From positions 186,001-250,000 of the forward strand of contig NZ_JAASQK010000004.1 in the NCBI RefSeq assembly GCF_011762195.1: 64,000 bases of DNA. Direction: 5' to 3'. Positions 9,079-18,708 of this stretch are shown one piece after another. The translations under genes and the position numbers were made by a program. Under the pieces are notes generated by a model, which worked only from the letters and a program-made list of their open reading frames with translations, did not search any database and was not told where the DNA came from. This DNA comes from Sphingomonas oligoaromativorans (GTDB lineage Bacteria > Pseudomonadota > Alphaproteobacteria > Sphingomonadales > Sphingomonadaceae). Numbering within the stretch: position 1 is the stretch's first letter; the number at the start of each line of letters is the position of its first letter.

Positions 9079-9250
9079 CCCGAGGGGCACCGTCGCGATC
9101 GATGGAGGCGGGCGATGCCCGCTTCCGGTCGTGAGCCATAAAGGCTGAACGAGGGTCTGGAAAGACGCTCTGCTCGAAATCGGTTGTTCGAGGGCGGCAA
9201 GCCCGCCTAGGTTCGGCGCCGTCACGTTCATTCGCTGCCCGGAAGACACC

Positions 9251-10174
9251 ATGCCGATCATCTCGTTGAAGGGCCTCGCCAAGACCTACCGGACGGGCCA
9301 TGTCGCCCTCCAGCCCACCGATCTGGATATCGAGAAGGGCGAGATCTTCGCCCTGCTGGGGCCGAACGGTGCCGGCAAGACGACGCTCATCAGCATCGTG
9401 TGCGGCACGGTGACGGCGAGCGGAGGCGAGGCGCTGGTCGACGGGCACGACATCCGCCGCGACTATCGCGCCGCGCGTTCGATGATCGGGCTGGTGCCGC
9501 AGGAAATCTCGCTCGATATCTTCATGACCGTCTGGAACTCGGTGCGGTTGAGCCGGGGGCTGTTCGGGCGCGCGGCCGATCCAGCCTATCTGGAACAGTT
9601 GCTCCGCGATCTTTCGCTGTGGGACAAGCGCGACGCCAAGGTGATCGAGCTGTCCGGCGGCATGAAGCGGCGCGTGATGATCGCCAAGGCGCTGAGCCAC
9701 GAGCCCGACATCCTCTTCCTCGACGAGCCGACCGCCGGTGTGGACGTCTCGCTCCGGCGCGACATGTGGGCGCTGGTCCGCAAGCTGCGCGACAAGGGCA
9801 CGACCATCATCCTCACCACCCATTATATCGAGGAGGCCGAGGAGATGGCCGATCGCGTCGGCGTGATCGACAAGGGGCGCCTGATGCTGGTCGAGCGGAC
9901 CGAAGACCTGATGCACAAGCTCGGCAAGCGACAGCTCACCCTCTCGCTTCCGTCGCCGCTGGAGGCGGTTCCGGCGGCGCTCGCCGACTGGCCGCTGGAG
10001 CTGGCGGACGGGGGCAACAGGCTCGTCTACAGCTTCGACAGCCACGCGGAGGACAATGGAATGCCGGCCCTGCTCAAGCGACTGGACGAACTGGGCATCG
10101 GCTTCTCCGACCTCGACACGAGCCGGAGTTCGCTCGAAGACATCTTCGTCGGCCTCGTGGAGCAGCAGGCATGA
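9251..10174 (+). CDS. ABC transporter ATP-binding protein (ABC-2/YadG type)
   Basis: ATPase subunit of an ABC-2 type exporter, 307 residues, cytoplasmic. Walker [10 protein letters not shown] (near residue 38), Q-loop VPQE, signature LSGGMKRR and Walker [13 protein letters not shown] followed by a switch histidine in [11 protein letters not shown] are all intact. The C-terminal ~80 residues form the variable extension seen in YadG-like proteins. GGAAG precedes the ATG. The stop overlaps the start of the permease gene (ATGA), so the two subunits are coupled. The substrate cannot be read from sequence. It diverges from cobG, and the riboswitch is on the other strand, so there is no sign of B12 control. 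Confidence 0.92.
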   Translation: MPIISLKGLAKTYRTGHVALQPTDLDIEKGEIFALLGPNGAGKTTLISIVCGTVTASGGEALVDGHDIRRDYRAARSMIGLVPQEISLDIFMTVWNSVRLSRGLFGRAADPAYLEQLLRDLSLWDKRDAKVIELSGGMKRRVMIAKALSHEPDILFLDEPTAGVDVSLRRDMWALVRKLRDKGTTIILTTHYIEEAEEMADRVGVIDKGRLMLVERTEDLMHKLGKRQLTLSLPSPLEAVPAALADWPLELADGGNRLVYSFDSHAEDNGMPALLKRLDELGIGFSDLDTSRSSLEDIFVGLVEQQA

Positions 10175-10947
10175 GCGCGCGCGGCTTCAACGCGGTCGGC
10201 GTCTGGTCGATCTATCGCACCGAGATGGCGCGCATGGTGCGCACCGTCTGGCAGAGCATCGCCACGCCGGTCATCACCACGGCGCTCTATTTCATCGTCT
10301 TCGGCGGCGCGATCGGCTCGCGGATGCAGCATGTCGGCGGCGTCGGCTATGGCGCGTTCATCGTGCCGGGGCTCGTGATGCTGTCCCTGCTGACCCAGAG
10401 CATCTCGAACGCGTCGATCGCCATCTACTTCCCGAAATTCACGCGGACGGTGTTTGAGATCCTCTCCGCGCCGATCTCGCCGGGGGAGGCGGTGCTTGCT
10501 TATGTCGGCGCGGCGGCGACCAAGTCGATCATCCTGGCGCTCATCATCCTCGTGACCGCCACCTTCTTCGTGCATCTCGAAATTCAGCATCCGCTCTGGA
10601 TGATCGCCTTCCTGGTGCTGACGGCGGTCGCCTTCGCGCTGTTCGGCTTCATCATCGGCATCTGGGCGGAGAATTTCGAGCAGCTCGCGATCGTGCCGTC
10701 GCTGGTCATCACGCCGCTCACCTTTCTGGGCGGGGCCTTCTATTCGATCGACATGCTGCCCCAGCCATGGCGGACGGTGAGCCTGTTCAACCCCGTCGTC
10801 TATCTGGTCAGCGGCTTCCGCTGGAGCTTCTACGGGCTGGGCGACGTGGGCGTGGAGAAGAGCCTGATCTTCACCATCCTGTTCATCGGCCTGTGCCTTG
10901 GCCTGCTCGTCTGGATCTTCCGAACCGGCTATCGCCTCAAGCCCTGA
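10171..10947 (+). CDS. ABC-2 type transporter permease (YadH type)
   Basis: Membrane subunit partner of the preceding ATPase, 258 residues with about six hydrophobic helices. The first is [16 protein letters not shown]. The signature region of ABC-2 permeases, [20 protein letters not shown] followed by [18 protein letters not shown], is near residues 178-215. The inner-membrane protein likely forms a homodimer with two ATPases. E. coli YadGH is the closest family I recognise; its substrate is not established. The start at 10171 overlaps the ATPase stop by 4 bases. Confidence 0.9.
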   Translation: MSARGFNAVGVWSIYRTEMARMVRTVWQSIATPVITTALYFIVFGGAIGSRMQHVGGVGYGAFIVPGLVMLSLLTQSISNASIAIYFPKFTRTVFEILSAPISPGEAVLAYVGAAATKSIILALIILVTATFFVHLEIQHPLWMIAFLVLTAVAFALFGFIIGIWAENFEQLAIVPSLVITPLTFLGGAFYSIDMLPQPWRTVSLFNPVVYLVSGFRWSFYGLGDVGVEKSLIFTILFIGLCLGLLVWIFRTGYRLKP

Positions 10948-10992
10948 CACGCAGCGTCTTGCCCCCGGCGGCCGGATCGGCCTATGCAGGTA

Positions 10993-11006
10993 TGATAACG
11001 CTAACA
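10993..11006. promoter_or_regulatory. LacI-family type operator upstream of the GH3 gene
   Basis: The 14-mer TGATAACGCTAACA has the TGnTAnC-GnTAnCA layout with central CG used by LacI-family repressors. It resembles the operators of sugar-utilisation genes in Caulobacter and sphingomonads. It lies about 145 bases before the start of the GH3 glycosidase and after the ABC permease stop. A plausible reading is repression lifted by a sugar released from the glycosidase substrate. No regulator gene is next to it, so the assignment is by motif only. Confidence 0.55.
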
Positions 11007-11151
11007 GACGTGTGGAGAGGGGCCATGGAAGTCCCAACGAACCGGGCGAATGCACCGGCCGATCGCGATGGCGATCCGGTCTCCCACGTCTGCGCGCTGG
11101 CCTGATCCGGCCGGCATGGCCGATACGCATATCAATAATGGGGAGGTGGCG

Positions 11152-13785
11152 ATGCGCCGTTCGTTACTGGGGTCTTCTTTCCTGACCACATTGTCGCTTC
11201 TGGCCTGCGCCGGGGTGGCTCATGCGCAGGGGCCGGCCAAGGCGCCCTGGCTCGATCCCTCGCTGCCGGTGGAGAAGCGGGTCGACGATCTCATCTCCCG
11301 CATGACGCCGGAGGAGAAAGCGTCGCAGCTCACCAACCAGTCGCGCGCGATCCCGAGGCTCGGCGTGCCGGCCTATAACTGGTGGAACGAGGCGCTGCAC
11401 GGTGTCGCCCGCAACGGCTATGCCACCGTCTTCCCCGAGCCGGTGGGCCTCGCCGCCACCTTCGATCCGGCCGCGATCAAGGACATGGGCGTCGCCATCG
11501 GCACCGAGGCGCGCGTCAAGTTCAACATGGTCGAGCGCTCGGGCAGTGAGCATCATATCTATCAGGGCCTCGATTTCTGGTCCCCCAACATCAACATCTT
11601 CCGCGATCCGCGCTGGGGGCGCGGGCAGGAGACCTATGGCGAAGATCCCTATCTCACCGGCAAGATGGGCACCGCCTTCGTGCAGGGGATGCAGGGCGAC
11701 GATCCGCGCTATTACCGGGTGATCGCCACCGCCAAGCATTACGCCGTCCACAGCGGGCCGGAATCGACGCGTCATGAGGTGGACGTGAAGGTCAGCAAGC
11801 ATGACGAGGAGGACACCTATCTCCCCGCCTTCCGCGAGCTGGTGACGGAGGGCAAGGTCGCCTCGGTGATGTGCGCCTACAACCGCATCAACGGGCAGCC
11901 GGCCTGCGCCAGCGACTTCCTGCTGACCGATCAGCTCCGCAACCGCTGGGGCTTTACCGGCTATGTCGTGTCGGATTGCGATGCCATCGCCGATATCCAG
12001 CGCGGCCACCACTTCACCAAGACGCTGGCGGAGGCGGCGGCCGTCTCGCTGAAGCACGGCGTCGACAATGATTGCACCCAGTATAACAGCCCGCCCGACG
12101 TCCCGGCCGACTATGCACTCTATCACGACGCGATGAAGGAAGGGCTCGTCACGCAGCAGGAGGTCGACACCACGCTGCGCCGGCTGTTCACCGCTCGGAT
12201 GCGGCTCGGCCTGTTCGATCCGGCCGCGAGCGTGCGCTATGCGCAGGTGTCGGACGACCAGCTCAACTCGCCCGCCCACCGCGCGCTGGCGCTGAAGCTC
12301 GCCAACGAGTCGATGGTGCTGCTGAAGAACAACGGCGTGCTGCCGGTGAAGCCTTCGGTGAAGACGATCGCGGTGATCGGCCCGCTCGCCGATCAGGTGG
12401 ACGTGCTGCTCGGCAATTATAATGGCCAGCCGATCCATCCGGTGACGGCGCTGGACGGCATCCGCGCCGCCTTCCCGAACGCGAAGATCGTCTTCGAGCC
12501 GGGCACCAACTTCCTGCGTGTCGCGACGACCGTCCCGGCGACGGCGCTCAGCGGGCCGGACGGCCAGCCGGGCCTCAAGGCGGAGTTCTGGGCCAAGCCC
12601 GATTTCGCCGGCGCGCCGCAGGTGACGCGCACCGACGCCATCGTCAATCTCGACCGCGATATGTCCCCCGTGCTGGACAGCCACACCATGTCCTCGCGCT
12701 GGACGGGCTTCGTCACCGCGCCGGAGACGGGAGAGTTCAACATCGGCCTGAGCGGCTCCGATGCGAAGCTCTGGGTCGACGGCAATCTGATGGTCGAGAA
12801 TGGCGAGCGGCAGCGGACGCCTCAAATGAAGGCGATGCACTTCGAGAAGGGCCACCGCTACGCCATCCGCATCGATCAGGCGCCGGGCAAGGGGCCGGTG
12901 ATCCACCTGGTGTGGGAGCCGGTGGTGCAGAACCCGCTCAACCGTGCGGTGGAGGCGGCGAAGAACGCCGATCTCGTCGTTGCGGTGGCGGGCATCAGCT
13001 CCGCGCTGGAAGGCGAGGAGATGAAGGTCGACGTGCCCGGCTTCCAGGGCGGCGACCGCACCAGCCTCGATATGCCGGCCGACGAGGAAAATCTCCTGAA
13101 GGCGGTGAAGGCCACCGGCAAGCCGATGGCGCTGGTGCTGATGAACGGCTCGGCGCTGTCGGTGAACTGGGCTGCCGCCAATGTCGATGCGATCATCGAT
13201 GCCTGGTATCCGGGCGAGCAGGGCGGCACCGCGATCGGCCAGACGCTGGCGGGCGTGAACAACCCGTCGGGTCGCCTGCCGGTGACCTTCTACACCGGGG
13301 TCGGCGAGCTTCCGCCGTTCGAAGATTATTCGATGAAGGGGCGGACCTACCGCTATTTCACGGGCAAGCCGCTCTACGCCTTCGGGCATGGCCTCAGCTA
13401 CACGCGCTTCGCCTATGCGACGCCGAAGCTGTCGACGGCCAAGCTCAAGGCGGGCGGCACGCTGGGCGTCGATGCGACCGTGCGCAATGCCGGTGCGGTG
13501 GCGGGCGACGAGGTGGTGCAGCTCTATCTCGGCTTCCCGAAGGTGCCGGGCGCGCCGATCCGGGCGATGCGTGGCTTCACCCGCGTCCACCTCGCGCCGG
13601 GCGAGAGCAGGAGCGTCCATTTCGACCTTTCGCCCCGCGACCTGTCGAGCGTGACGGAAGCGGGTGACCGGGTGGTCGCGGCGGGCGGCTATACGCTGAC
13701 GATCGGCGGGGGCCAGCCGGGCACGGGCGCGGCCGGCGCCACCGCGATGTTCGCCATCGAAGGCACGAGCAAGCTGGCCGAATAA
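11152..13785 (+). CDS. secreted glycoside hydrolase family 3 with PA14 insertion
   Basis: Likely beta-glucosidase or beta-xylosidase, 877 residues, exported. A signal peptide (MRRSLLGSSFLTTLSLLACAGVAHAQ) is followed by the GH3 (alpha/beta)8 domain. Substrate-pocket motifs include YNWWNEALHG and RDPRWGRGQETYGEDPYL. The nucleophile is Asp275 in VSDCDAI. The second GH3 domain starts near residue 385 (SMVLLKNNGVLPV) and is interrupted by a PA14 domain at about 471-585 (GLKAEFWAKPDF to VIHLVWEPV). A fibronectin-III-like domain ends the protein. NWWNEALHG and the SDCDAI form are common in xylosidase/arabinosidase-like members, but specificity is not certain. Start supported by GGGGAGGTGG just upstream. 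Confidence 0.92.
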   Translation: MRRSLLGSSFLTTLSLLACAGVAHAQGPAKAPWLDPSLPVEKRVDDLISRMTPEEKASQLTNQSRAIPRLGVPAYNWWNEALHGVARNGYATVFPEPVGLAATFDPAAIKDMGVAIGTEARVKFNMVERSGSEHHIYQGLDFWSPNINIFRDPRWGRGQETYGEDPYLTGKMGTAFVQGMQGDDPRYYRVIATAKHYAVHSGPESTRHEVDVKVSKHDEEDTYLPAFRELVTEGKVASVMCAYNRINGQPACASDFLLTDQLRNRWGFTGYVVSDCDAIADIQRGHHFTKTLAEAAAVSLKHGVDNDCTQYNSPPDVPADYALYHDAMKEGLVTQQEVDTTLRRLFTARMRLGLFDPAASVRYAQVSDDQLNSPAHRALALKLANESMVLLKNNGVLPVKPSVKTIAVIGPLADQVDVLLGNYNGQPIHPVTALDGIRAAFPNAKIVFEPGTNFLRVATTVPATALSGPDGQPGLKAEFWAKPDFAGAPQVTRTDAIVNLDRDMSPVLDSHTMSSRWTGFVTAPETGEFNIGLSGSDAKLWVDGNLMVENGERQRTPQMKAMHFEKGHRYAIRIDQAPGKGPVIHLVWEPVVQNPLNRAVEAAKNADLVVAVAGISSALEGEEMKVDVPGFQGGDRTSLDMPADEENLLKAVKATGKPMALVLMNGSALSVNWAAANVDAIIDAWYPGEQGGTAIGQTLAGVNNPSGRLPVTFYTGVGELPPFEDYSMKGRTYRYFTGKPLYAFGHGLSYTRFAYATPKLSTAKLKAGGTLGVDATVRNAGAVAGDEVVQLYLGFPKVPGAPIRAMRGFTRVHLAPGESRSVHFDLSPRDLSSVTEAGDRVVAAGGYTLTIGGGQPGTGAAGATAMFAIEGTSKLAE

Positions 13786-13793
13786 GACGCGCG

Positions 13794-13830
13794 AAAAAGG
13801 GGCGGTGGTTTCGGCCACCGCCCCTTTCTC
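13794..13830. terminator. bidirectional intrinsic terminator between GH3 gene and pit
   Basis: Perfect inverted repeat AAAGGGGCGGTGG / CCACCGCCCCTTT with a short TTTCGG loop. A-rich and T-rich flanks make it work in both directions. It lies between the convergent stops of the GH3 gene (13785) and the phosphate transporter gene (13849). Confidence 0.85.
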
Positions 13831-13848
13831 TTGTCCATGGCCTGAGGC

Positions 13849-15450
13849 TCAGAAGATCCGCGACAGGATCACATAAAGCGTGCCCGACAGCAGGATCGAG
13901 ACGGGCAGCGTCAGCACCCAGGCCAGCACCAGATTGCGGATCGTCGACATCTGGAGCCCGGAGCGGTTGGCCGCCATCGTCCCGGCCACGCCCGAGGACA
14001 GGACGTGGGTGGTGGAAACCGGCAGGCCGAACGTGTCCGCAAGGCCGATCGTCGCCATCGCCACCAGCTCGGCCGAGGCGCCCTGCGCATAGGTGAGGTG
14101 CGACTTGCCGATCTTCTCGCCCACCGTCACCACGATCCGCTTCCAGCCGATCATCGTGCCGAGGCCGAGCGCGAAGGCCACCGCGATCTTCACCCAGGTC
14201 GGGATGAAGCGCGTCGCCTTGTCGAGCGAGCCCTTGTAAGCCGTCAGCGCCTTGCCTTCGGCCTCGCTGAAGCCCGCGCTCTTGTTCGCGGAGACGCGCT
14301 TGATCGCCTCCGACGCCAGATACATGTCGTTGCGCATGTTCTTGGACTGCGTGCTCGGCACATGGGCGATCGTGCCGTAGCCCGTCACCTGCCGGTCGAT
14401 ATCGCCGACGAGTGCCGCGAGCGAAGGGACGGTATCCGGCGTCTGCGTCCTGTTGGCGATGAAGTTGGTCACGGCCGCACGCGCGTCCGCCGCCGGGGCG
14501 ACGCCGCCGGCACGGGCGGTCAGCGCCTTCTGGGCATCCACCGAGCTGGTGTGGAATTGCGCTTCATAATGTGCCGGAACCGCGCGGTTCAGCGCATAGG
14601 CGGTGGGCACCGTGCCGATCAGGATCAGCATGATGAGGCCCATGCCCTTCTGCCCGTCGTTCGAACCGTGCGCGAAGCTGACGCCCGTGCAGGTGAAGAC
14701 CAGAAGGATGCGGATCCACCACGGCGGCGGCAGGCCGTCCCTGGGCTCGCTATAAAGCTCCTTGTTGCGGATCGTCCCGCGCGCCACGAAGAACAGCAGC
14801 GCGGATGCGATGAAGCCGATCAGCGGCGAAAGCAGCAGCGCCCAGCCGATGTTCTGCGCCTGACCCCATTCGACGCCGGAGGTGCCGCCCCGCCCGTGCA
14901 GCAGGGCGTTGGCCACGCCCACGCCGATGATCGAGCCGATGAGCGTGTGGGAACTGGAGGACGGGATGCCAAGATACCAGGTCGCGAGGTTCCAGATGAT
15001 CGCCGCGATCAGCAGCGAGAACACCATCGCGAAGCCGGCATCCGATCCGACCTGAAGGATCAGCTCGACGGGCAGCAGCGAGACGATGCCGAACGCCACC
15101 GCGCCGGTCGACAGCAACACGCCGAGGAAGTTGAAGAAGCCCGACCACACCACGGCGACATGTGCCGGCATCGAATTGGTGTAGATCACCGTGGCGACGG
15201 CGTTGGCGGTGTCGTGGAAGCCGTTCACGAACTCGAAGCCGAGCGCGATCAGCAGCGCGATGAACAGCATCACGAATGGCAGCACCGCGCGCGCCTGAAC
15301 CCCGGCCGCCGCCGCGTCCGTGTAGACGCTGTACGCCACGAACAGGATCGCCGCGAGGACCGCAGCACCGAAACCAATTCCCCCGGCTGTTCCCAGGCCC
15401 TTTTCAAGATCGGGTCTCGAAGACACCCGAGTCTCCGCCATCGTCGCCAT
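13849..15450 (-). CDS. pit: inorganic phosphate transporter, Pit family
   Basis: Low-affinity phosphate permease driven by the proton gradient, 533 residues with 10 or more hydrophobic helices. The duplicated PiT signature is visible: GFEFVNGFHDTANAVATVIYTNSM near residue 70 and ASAELVAMATIGLADTFGLPVSTTHVLSSGVAGTM near residue 460. A long hydrophilic cytoplasmic loop (about residues 300-410) lies between the halves, usual for this family. I looked for a Pho box before the start and found only a single half-site-like CTGTCA. The gene stands alone; the MFS gene upstream ends 130 bases before it. Confidence 0.92.
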   Translation of the reverse strand: MATMAETRVSSRPDLEKGLGTAGGIGFGAAVLAAILFVAYSVYTDAAAAGVQARAVLPFVMLFIALLIALGFEFVNGFHDTANAVATVIYTNSMPAHVAVVWSGFFNFLGVLLSTGAVAFGIVSLLPVELILQVGSDAGFAMVFSLLIAAIIWNLATWYLGIPSSSSHTLIGSIIGVGVANALLHGRGGTSGVEWGQAQNIGWALLLSPLIGFIASALLFFVARGTIRNKELYSEPRDGLPPPWWIRILLVFTCTGVSFAHGSNDGQKGMGLIMLILIGTVPTAYALNRAVPAHYEAQFHTSSVDAQKALTARAGGVAPAADARAAVTNFIANRTQTPDTVPSLAALVGDIDRQVTGYGTIAHVPSTQSKNMRNDMYLASEAIKRVSANKSAGFSEAEGKALTAYKGSLDKATRFIPTWVKIAVAFALGLGTMIGWKRIVVTVGEKIGKSHLTYAQGASAELVAMATIGLADTFGLPVSTTHVLSSGVAGTMAANRSGLQMSTIRNLVLAWVLTLPVSILLSGTLYVILSRIF

Positions 15451-15580
15451 GACGCTGTCTCCCCAGAGTTCTCCGGGTTATCGCTAATGCGGCGATGTGA
15501 CAGTTTGGCGGTCGATGTTAACCTTGGGTGGCGCGTCGTGTTTTGGGATGTTGTTCCCGATGGACGCCGTAGCCCATTCC

Positions 15581-16771
15581 CTATCGGCGGGTCCGCTGTC
15601 CCAGCAGTTCGGCCAGCACGCCCGTCACCAGCATCCCGAACGCCAGGAGCGTCATGGCCTCGCCCAGCGCCGGCCAGCCCCAGCGCGTCACCACCAGCCC
15701 GCCGAGCGGAGGCCCGATCAGCGCGCCGCCGGCGCCGAATTGCGTGAGGAGGCCGTTGACGGTGGCGATGCGGGGGCTGTCGGCGGTCTCGGCGCCGGCC
15801 ATCCGGGGGAGCCGCGCGAAGATCAGGGGCGGCGCGATCCCGCTCGCCACCATGCAGGCCATCGCCGCCGCACCGCTGAGGATCGCCGCGCCGGGAAGCC
15901 TGGCGAGCGGCGGCGCGAAGACGATGAGCGCCAGCAGGCAGCTCGCGACGAGGCTGGCGGCGATCAGCAGCAGCACCGTGCGCATGTCCTCCAGCCCGCG
16001 ATGGAGCCGCCGCGCCGCATAGGCCGATCCCGCCAGCGCGGACAGCGAGGCGGCGCCCGTGATCGCCGCCGCGACGCTGACGGGCACGCTCATCCGCTCG
16101 ATCAGGAAGGTCGGCAGCAGCATGGAGAAGGCGCAGATATAAGTCGTGTAGAAACCGAAGCTCAGCGTCGACACCCAGCCGCTCAGCGCCGGCAGTTCCA
16201 GCCGGGGGCGGGCGCCCGCACGTTCTGCCTTTCGCGAAAGCAGCGCGACGACGATGCCCGCGGGCACCAGCGCCCAGCCCAGCATGATGATGCGCGGGGA
16301 TGTCAGCTCCAGCGCGAGGCCGGTGACCGCGCTGCCGAACGCCACGCCCACCGGCACGAAGCTGCTCCACAGCGCCAGCGCGGTGCCGCGCTGGGCGTCG
16401 CTGGCGATGGCGGCGATCATCGTCGGCGCGGCGGTCACGACCAGCAGATAGCCGATGCCCTCGACCGCGCGGGCGGAGAAAAGAAGCGCCGCGTTGACGG
16501 CGATGCCTTCCAGCATCCCGGAAGCGGCGAGCAGCCCCAGCCCCGCGAGCAGGAAGCGCCGCGTGCCCACCCGGCCCAGCGCCAGCCCCGCCACGAAGCC
16601 GAACAGGCCGCCGCCCACCTCCAGCAGCGAGATCAGCAGCCCCGTCTGCGGCAGGGTGAGGCCGTAGCTTTCGCGCAGGATCGGCGCCAGCGATGACATC
16701 TTGGCAAGCTGGGCCGCGGCCAGCACGCCGACCAGCCACAAACCGACGATCCGACTCCACGCATTCTGCAT
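15581..16771 (-). CDS. major facilitator superfamily transporter
   Basis: A 396-residue inner-membrane permease with about 12 hydrophobic segments, including GLWLVGVLAAAQLAKMSSLAPIL at the N-terminus. Between helices 2 and 3 is a GLALGRVGTRRFLLAGLG stretch resembling the MFS A-motif. Members with this N-terminus are often annotated as drug or cyanate-type transporters, but no substrate residues can be named. No neighbouring gene suggests a ligand. The 130 bases between this gene and pit show no clear terminator. Confidence 0.8.
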   Translation of the reverse strand: MQNAWSRIVGLWLVGVLAAAQLAKMSSLAPILRESYGLTLPQTGLLISLLEVGGGLFGFVAGLALGRVGTRRFLLAGLGLLAASGMLEGIAVNAALLFSARAVEGIGYLLVVTAAPTMIAAIASDAQRGTALALWSSFVPVGVAFGSAVTGLALELTSPRIIMLGWALVPAGIVVALLSRKAERAGARPRLELPALSGWVSTLSFGFYTTYICAFSMLLPTFLIERMSVPVSVAAAITGAASLSALAGSAYAARRLHRGLEDMRTVLLLIAASLVASCLLALIVFAPPLARLPGAAILSGAAAMACMVASGIAPPLIFARLPRMAGAETADSPRIATVNGLLTQFGAGGALIGPPLGGLVVTRWGWPALGEAMTLLAFGMLVTGVLAELLGQRTRR

Positions 16772-16955
16772 GGCGCTCCCCCTATTCCGGGCGGACGGGC
16801 GAGCGCCATGGCAAAAATGCCCGATCCGGTTCGCGGGCGTTACGAAGCCCGTCCGTCCCGTTCGAGACGCGCGTGCAGGATGCGGCCGAGATGCTTGGGC
16901 GTGCCGCCCGGCGTCTTCGCATAGAAGCGCAGGGACTCCGCGCAGCTTCCGTGGA

Positions 16956-17369
16956 TCAGGCGTGCGGGGGCGCGGCGTTCGGGTCCATCCACATTACCTC
17001 CCAGATATGGCCGTCCGGGTCTTCGAAGCTGCGGCCAAACATGAAGCCATAATCCTGCGACGGCGTGGGATCGGGCTGGCCGCCGGCCGCCGCCGCTTTG
17101 TCGACCTTGGCGATGACGGCCTCGCGGCTTTCTTCCGACACGCAGAGCAGCACCTGCGCCTGTTGGCGTGCGTCCACGATCGGGCGATCCGTGAACTGGC
17201 GCCACTTGTCATGGGTCAGAAGCATGACGTGGATCGTTTCGGAGAGCACCATGCACGCGGCGGTCTCGTCGGTGAAGCCGGGGTTGTTGGTGGCGCCGAC
17301 CGCCTCGTAAAAGGCCTTCGACCGGTCGAGATCGGTGACGGGAAGGTTGATGAAGATGAGCTTGCTCAT
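16956..17369 (-). CDS. VOC family protein (glyoxalase/dioxygenase fold)
   Basis: A 137-residue single-domain vicinal-oxygen-chelate protein. It begins MSKLIFINLPVTDLDRSKAFYEAVGA, the usual beta-alpha-beta start, and closes with FEDPDGHIWEVMWMDPNAAP, where the metal-binding Glu of the second half-motif is expected (near residue 125). Similar proteins are annotated as lactoylglutathione lyase-like or as extradiol-dioxygenase relatives; many have no known substrate. AAGGAGCAGGAT upstream on the minus strand supports the start. The short gap to the MFS gene holds nothing I can identify. Confidence 0.82.
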   Translation of the reverse strand: MSKLIFINLPVTDLDRSKAFYEAVGATNNPGFTDETAACMVLSETIHVMLLTHDKWRQFTDRPIVDARQQAQVLLCVSEESREAVIAKVDKAAAAGGQPDPTPSQDYGFMFGRSFEDPDGHIWEVMWMDPNAAPPHA

Positions 17370-17446
17370 ATCCTGCTCCTTGTGGCGGCCGCTTGGGTGG
17401 CCATCGCTTGCGCGGCATCATCTTAGCGTTCGGAGGGCGAAAGCCG

Positions 17447-17893
17447 ATGCCTGAAATCATGACCGGCGGATGCCAGTGCGGGCGGGTGCGCTATGCGGTG
17501 CCCATCGACTCCGACGAGGCCTATCTGTGCCATTGCAACTATTGCAGGCGCGCGACGGGCGGGGTGTCGATCGCCTTCAAGAATGTCCGCTTCGCCGACG
17601 TGATGTGGACCGCGAGTCCGCCGGACTGGTATCAGTCCTCGCCGATCGCGCGACGGCCTTTCTGTTCGGCCTGCGGCACGCCGCTCGGCTTCCAATTCCT
17701 CGACGGCGAGAATATGGACCTCACCGTCGGCTCGTTCGACGATCCATCCCGCTTCCGCCCGACCTCGAACTTCTCGATCGAGACGGCGCTGCCGGCGTGG
17801 ATGGATGCCTCGCAACTTCCCGGCAAGCGCCTCGACGAACATGCGCCTGCCGTCGACCGCTGGATCAAGGCCATTGGCAAGCTCCCCGACTGA
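17447..17893 (+). CDS. GFA family protein (CENP-V/GFA zinc fold)
   Basis: A 148-residue protein of the family named for glutathione-dependent formaldehyde-activating enzyme. Zinc-binding cysteines appear in GGCQCGRVRY, YLCHCNYCRR and RPFCSACGTPLGF, the standard three-part pattern. Most family members are of unknown function; some are S-(hydroxymethyl)glutathione synthase-like. The start at 17447 follows GGAGGGCGAAAG. The 3' end overlaps the probable start of the following alpha/beta hydrolase, so the two may be co-translated. Confidence 0.88.
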   Translation: MPEIMTGGCQCGRVRYAVPIDSDEAYLCHCNYCRRATGGVSIAFKNVRFADVMWTASPPDWYQSSPIARRPFCSACGTPLGFQFLDGENMDLTVGSFDDPSRFRPTSNFSIETALPAWMDASQLPGKRLDEHAPAVDRWIKAIGKLPD

Positions 17894-18641
17894 ACTTCCC
17901 ATCCACCGTTTCAACAGCTTCGACGGCGTCGAGCTGGCCTATCGCGAGATGGGCGAGGGCCGGCCGCTGGTGCTGATCCACGGCTATTTCTCGACCGCGA
18001 TGGTGAACTGGGTGCGCTACGGCCATGCCGGGAAGATCGCGGACAGGGGCTATCGGGTCATCATGCCGGACCTGCGCGGCCATGGCGACAGCGCCAGGCC
18101 GCACGACCCCGCCGCCTATCCGCATGATGCGCTGGCCGACGACGGCTTTGCGCTGATCGAGCATCTCGGGCTGACCGACTATGATCTTGGCGGCTATTCG
18201 CTGGGCGGGCGAACCGCGATGCGGATGCTGGCGCGGGGCGCGAAGCCGGGTCGGGCGATCGTCGCCGGCATGGGGCTGGACGGCATCCTCAACACCGCTG
18301 GGCGGGGCGGCTATTTCCGCCGTGTGCTGACCAACCTCGGCAGCTTCGAACGCGGCACGCCCGAATGGCTGACGGAAGCCTTCCTCAAGACGGTGCAGGG
18401 CGATCCGGTGGCGCTGCTCAACGTGCTCGACACCTTCGCCGACACGCCGCGCGAGGCCGTGGAGGCCATTGCCATGCCGGTGCTGATCGTGGCCGGAAAG
18501 GATGATGACGACAATGGCTCGGCCGAGGCGCTGGCGGATCTGCTCCCGCATGGGCGGCACGGCGTCATCCCCGGTAACCATATGAGCGCGGTCACCCGGC
18601 CCGAGCTTGGCATCGCCATCGCGGAGTTCCTGTCGGAATGA
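17874..18641 (+). CDS. alpha/beta hydrolase fold protein
   Basis: About 255 residues, cytoplasmic. The oxyanion region LVLIHGYFST, the nucleophile elbow GGYSLGGRTAMRM (serine near residue 101) and the C-terminal histidine in IPGNHMSAV form the expected catalytic set. An acidic residue is available after VLIVAGKDDDD. No ATG fits the family start well. I place it at TTG 17874, preceded by CAAGG, which overlaps the GFA gene by 20 bases; ATG 17841 (about 11 codons upstream) is the alternative. Substrate unknown. Confidence 0.82.
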   Translation: MASSPTELPIHRFNSFDGVELAYREMGEGRPLVLIHGYFSTAMVNWVRYGHAGKIADRGYRVIMPDLRGHGDSARPHDPAAYPHDALADDGFALIEHLGLTDYDLGGYSLGGRTAMRMLARGAKPGRAIVAGMGLDGILNTAGRGGYFRRVLTNLGSFERGTPEWLTEAFLKTVQGDPVALLNVLDTFADTPREAVEAIAMPVLIVAGKDDDDNGSAEALADLLPHGRHGVIPGNHMSAVTRPELGIAIAEFLSE

Positions 18642-18708
18642 TCCTCTCTCCGGGCGGGCCGGCGAAAGATTAGCGATTCCTTCACCGGCCCGGCCCGATA
18701 GGTCGCCG

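Noticed and set aside
11164-13818. Long minus-strand frame opposite the GH3 gene
   Set aside because: Antisense shadow; GH3 motifs on the plus strand are intact and the frame runs through the terminator.
15451-15580. Pho box before pit
   Set aside because: Only one CTGTCA-like half-site is seen; the second repeat at the right spacing is missing.
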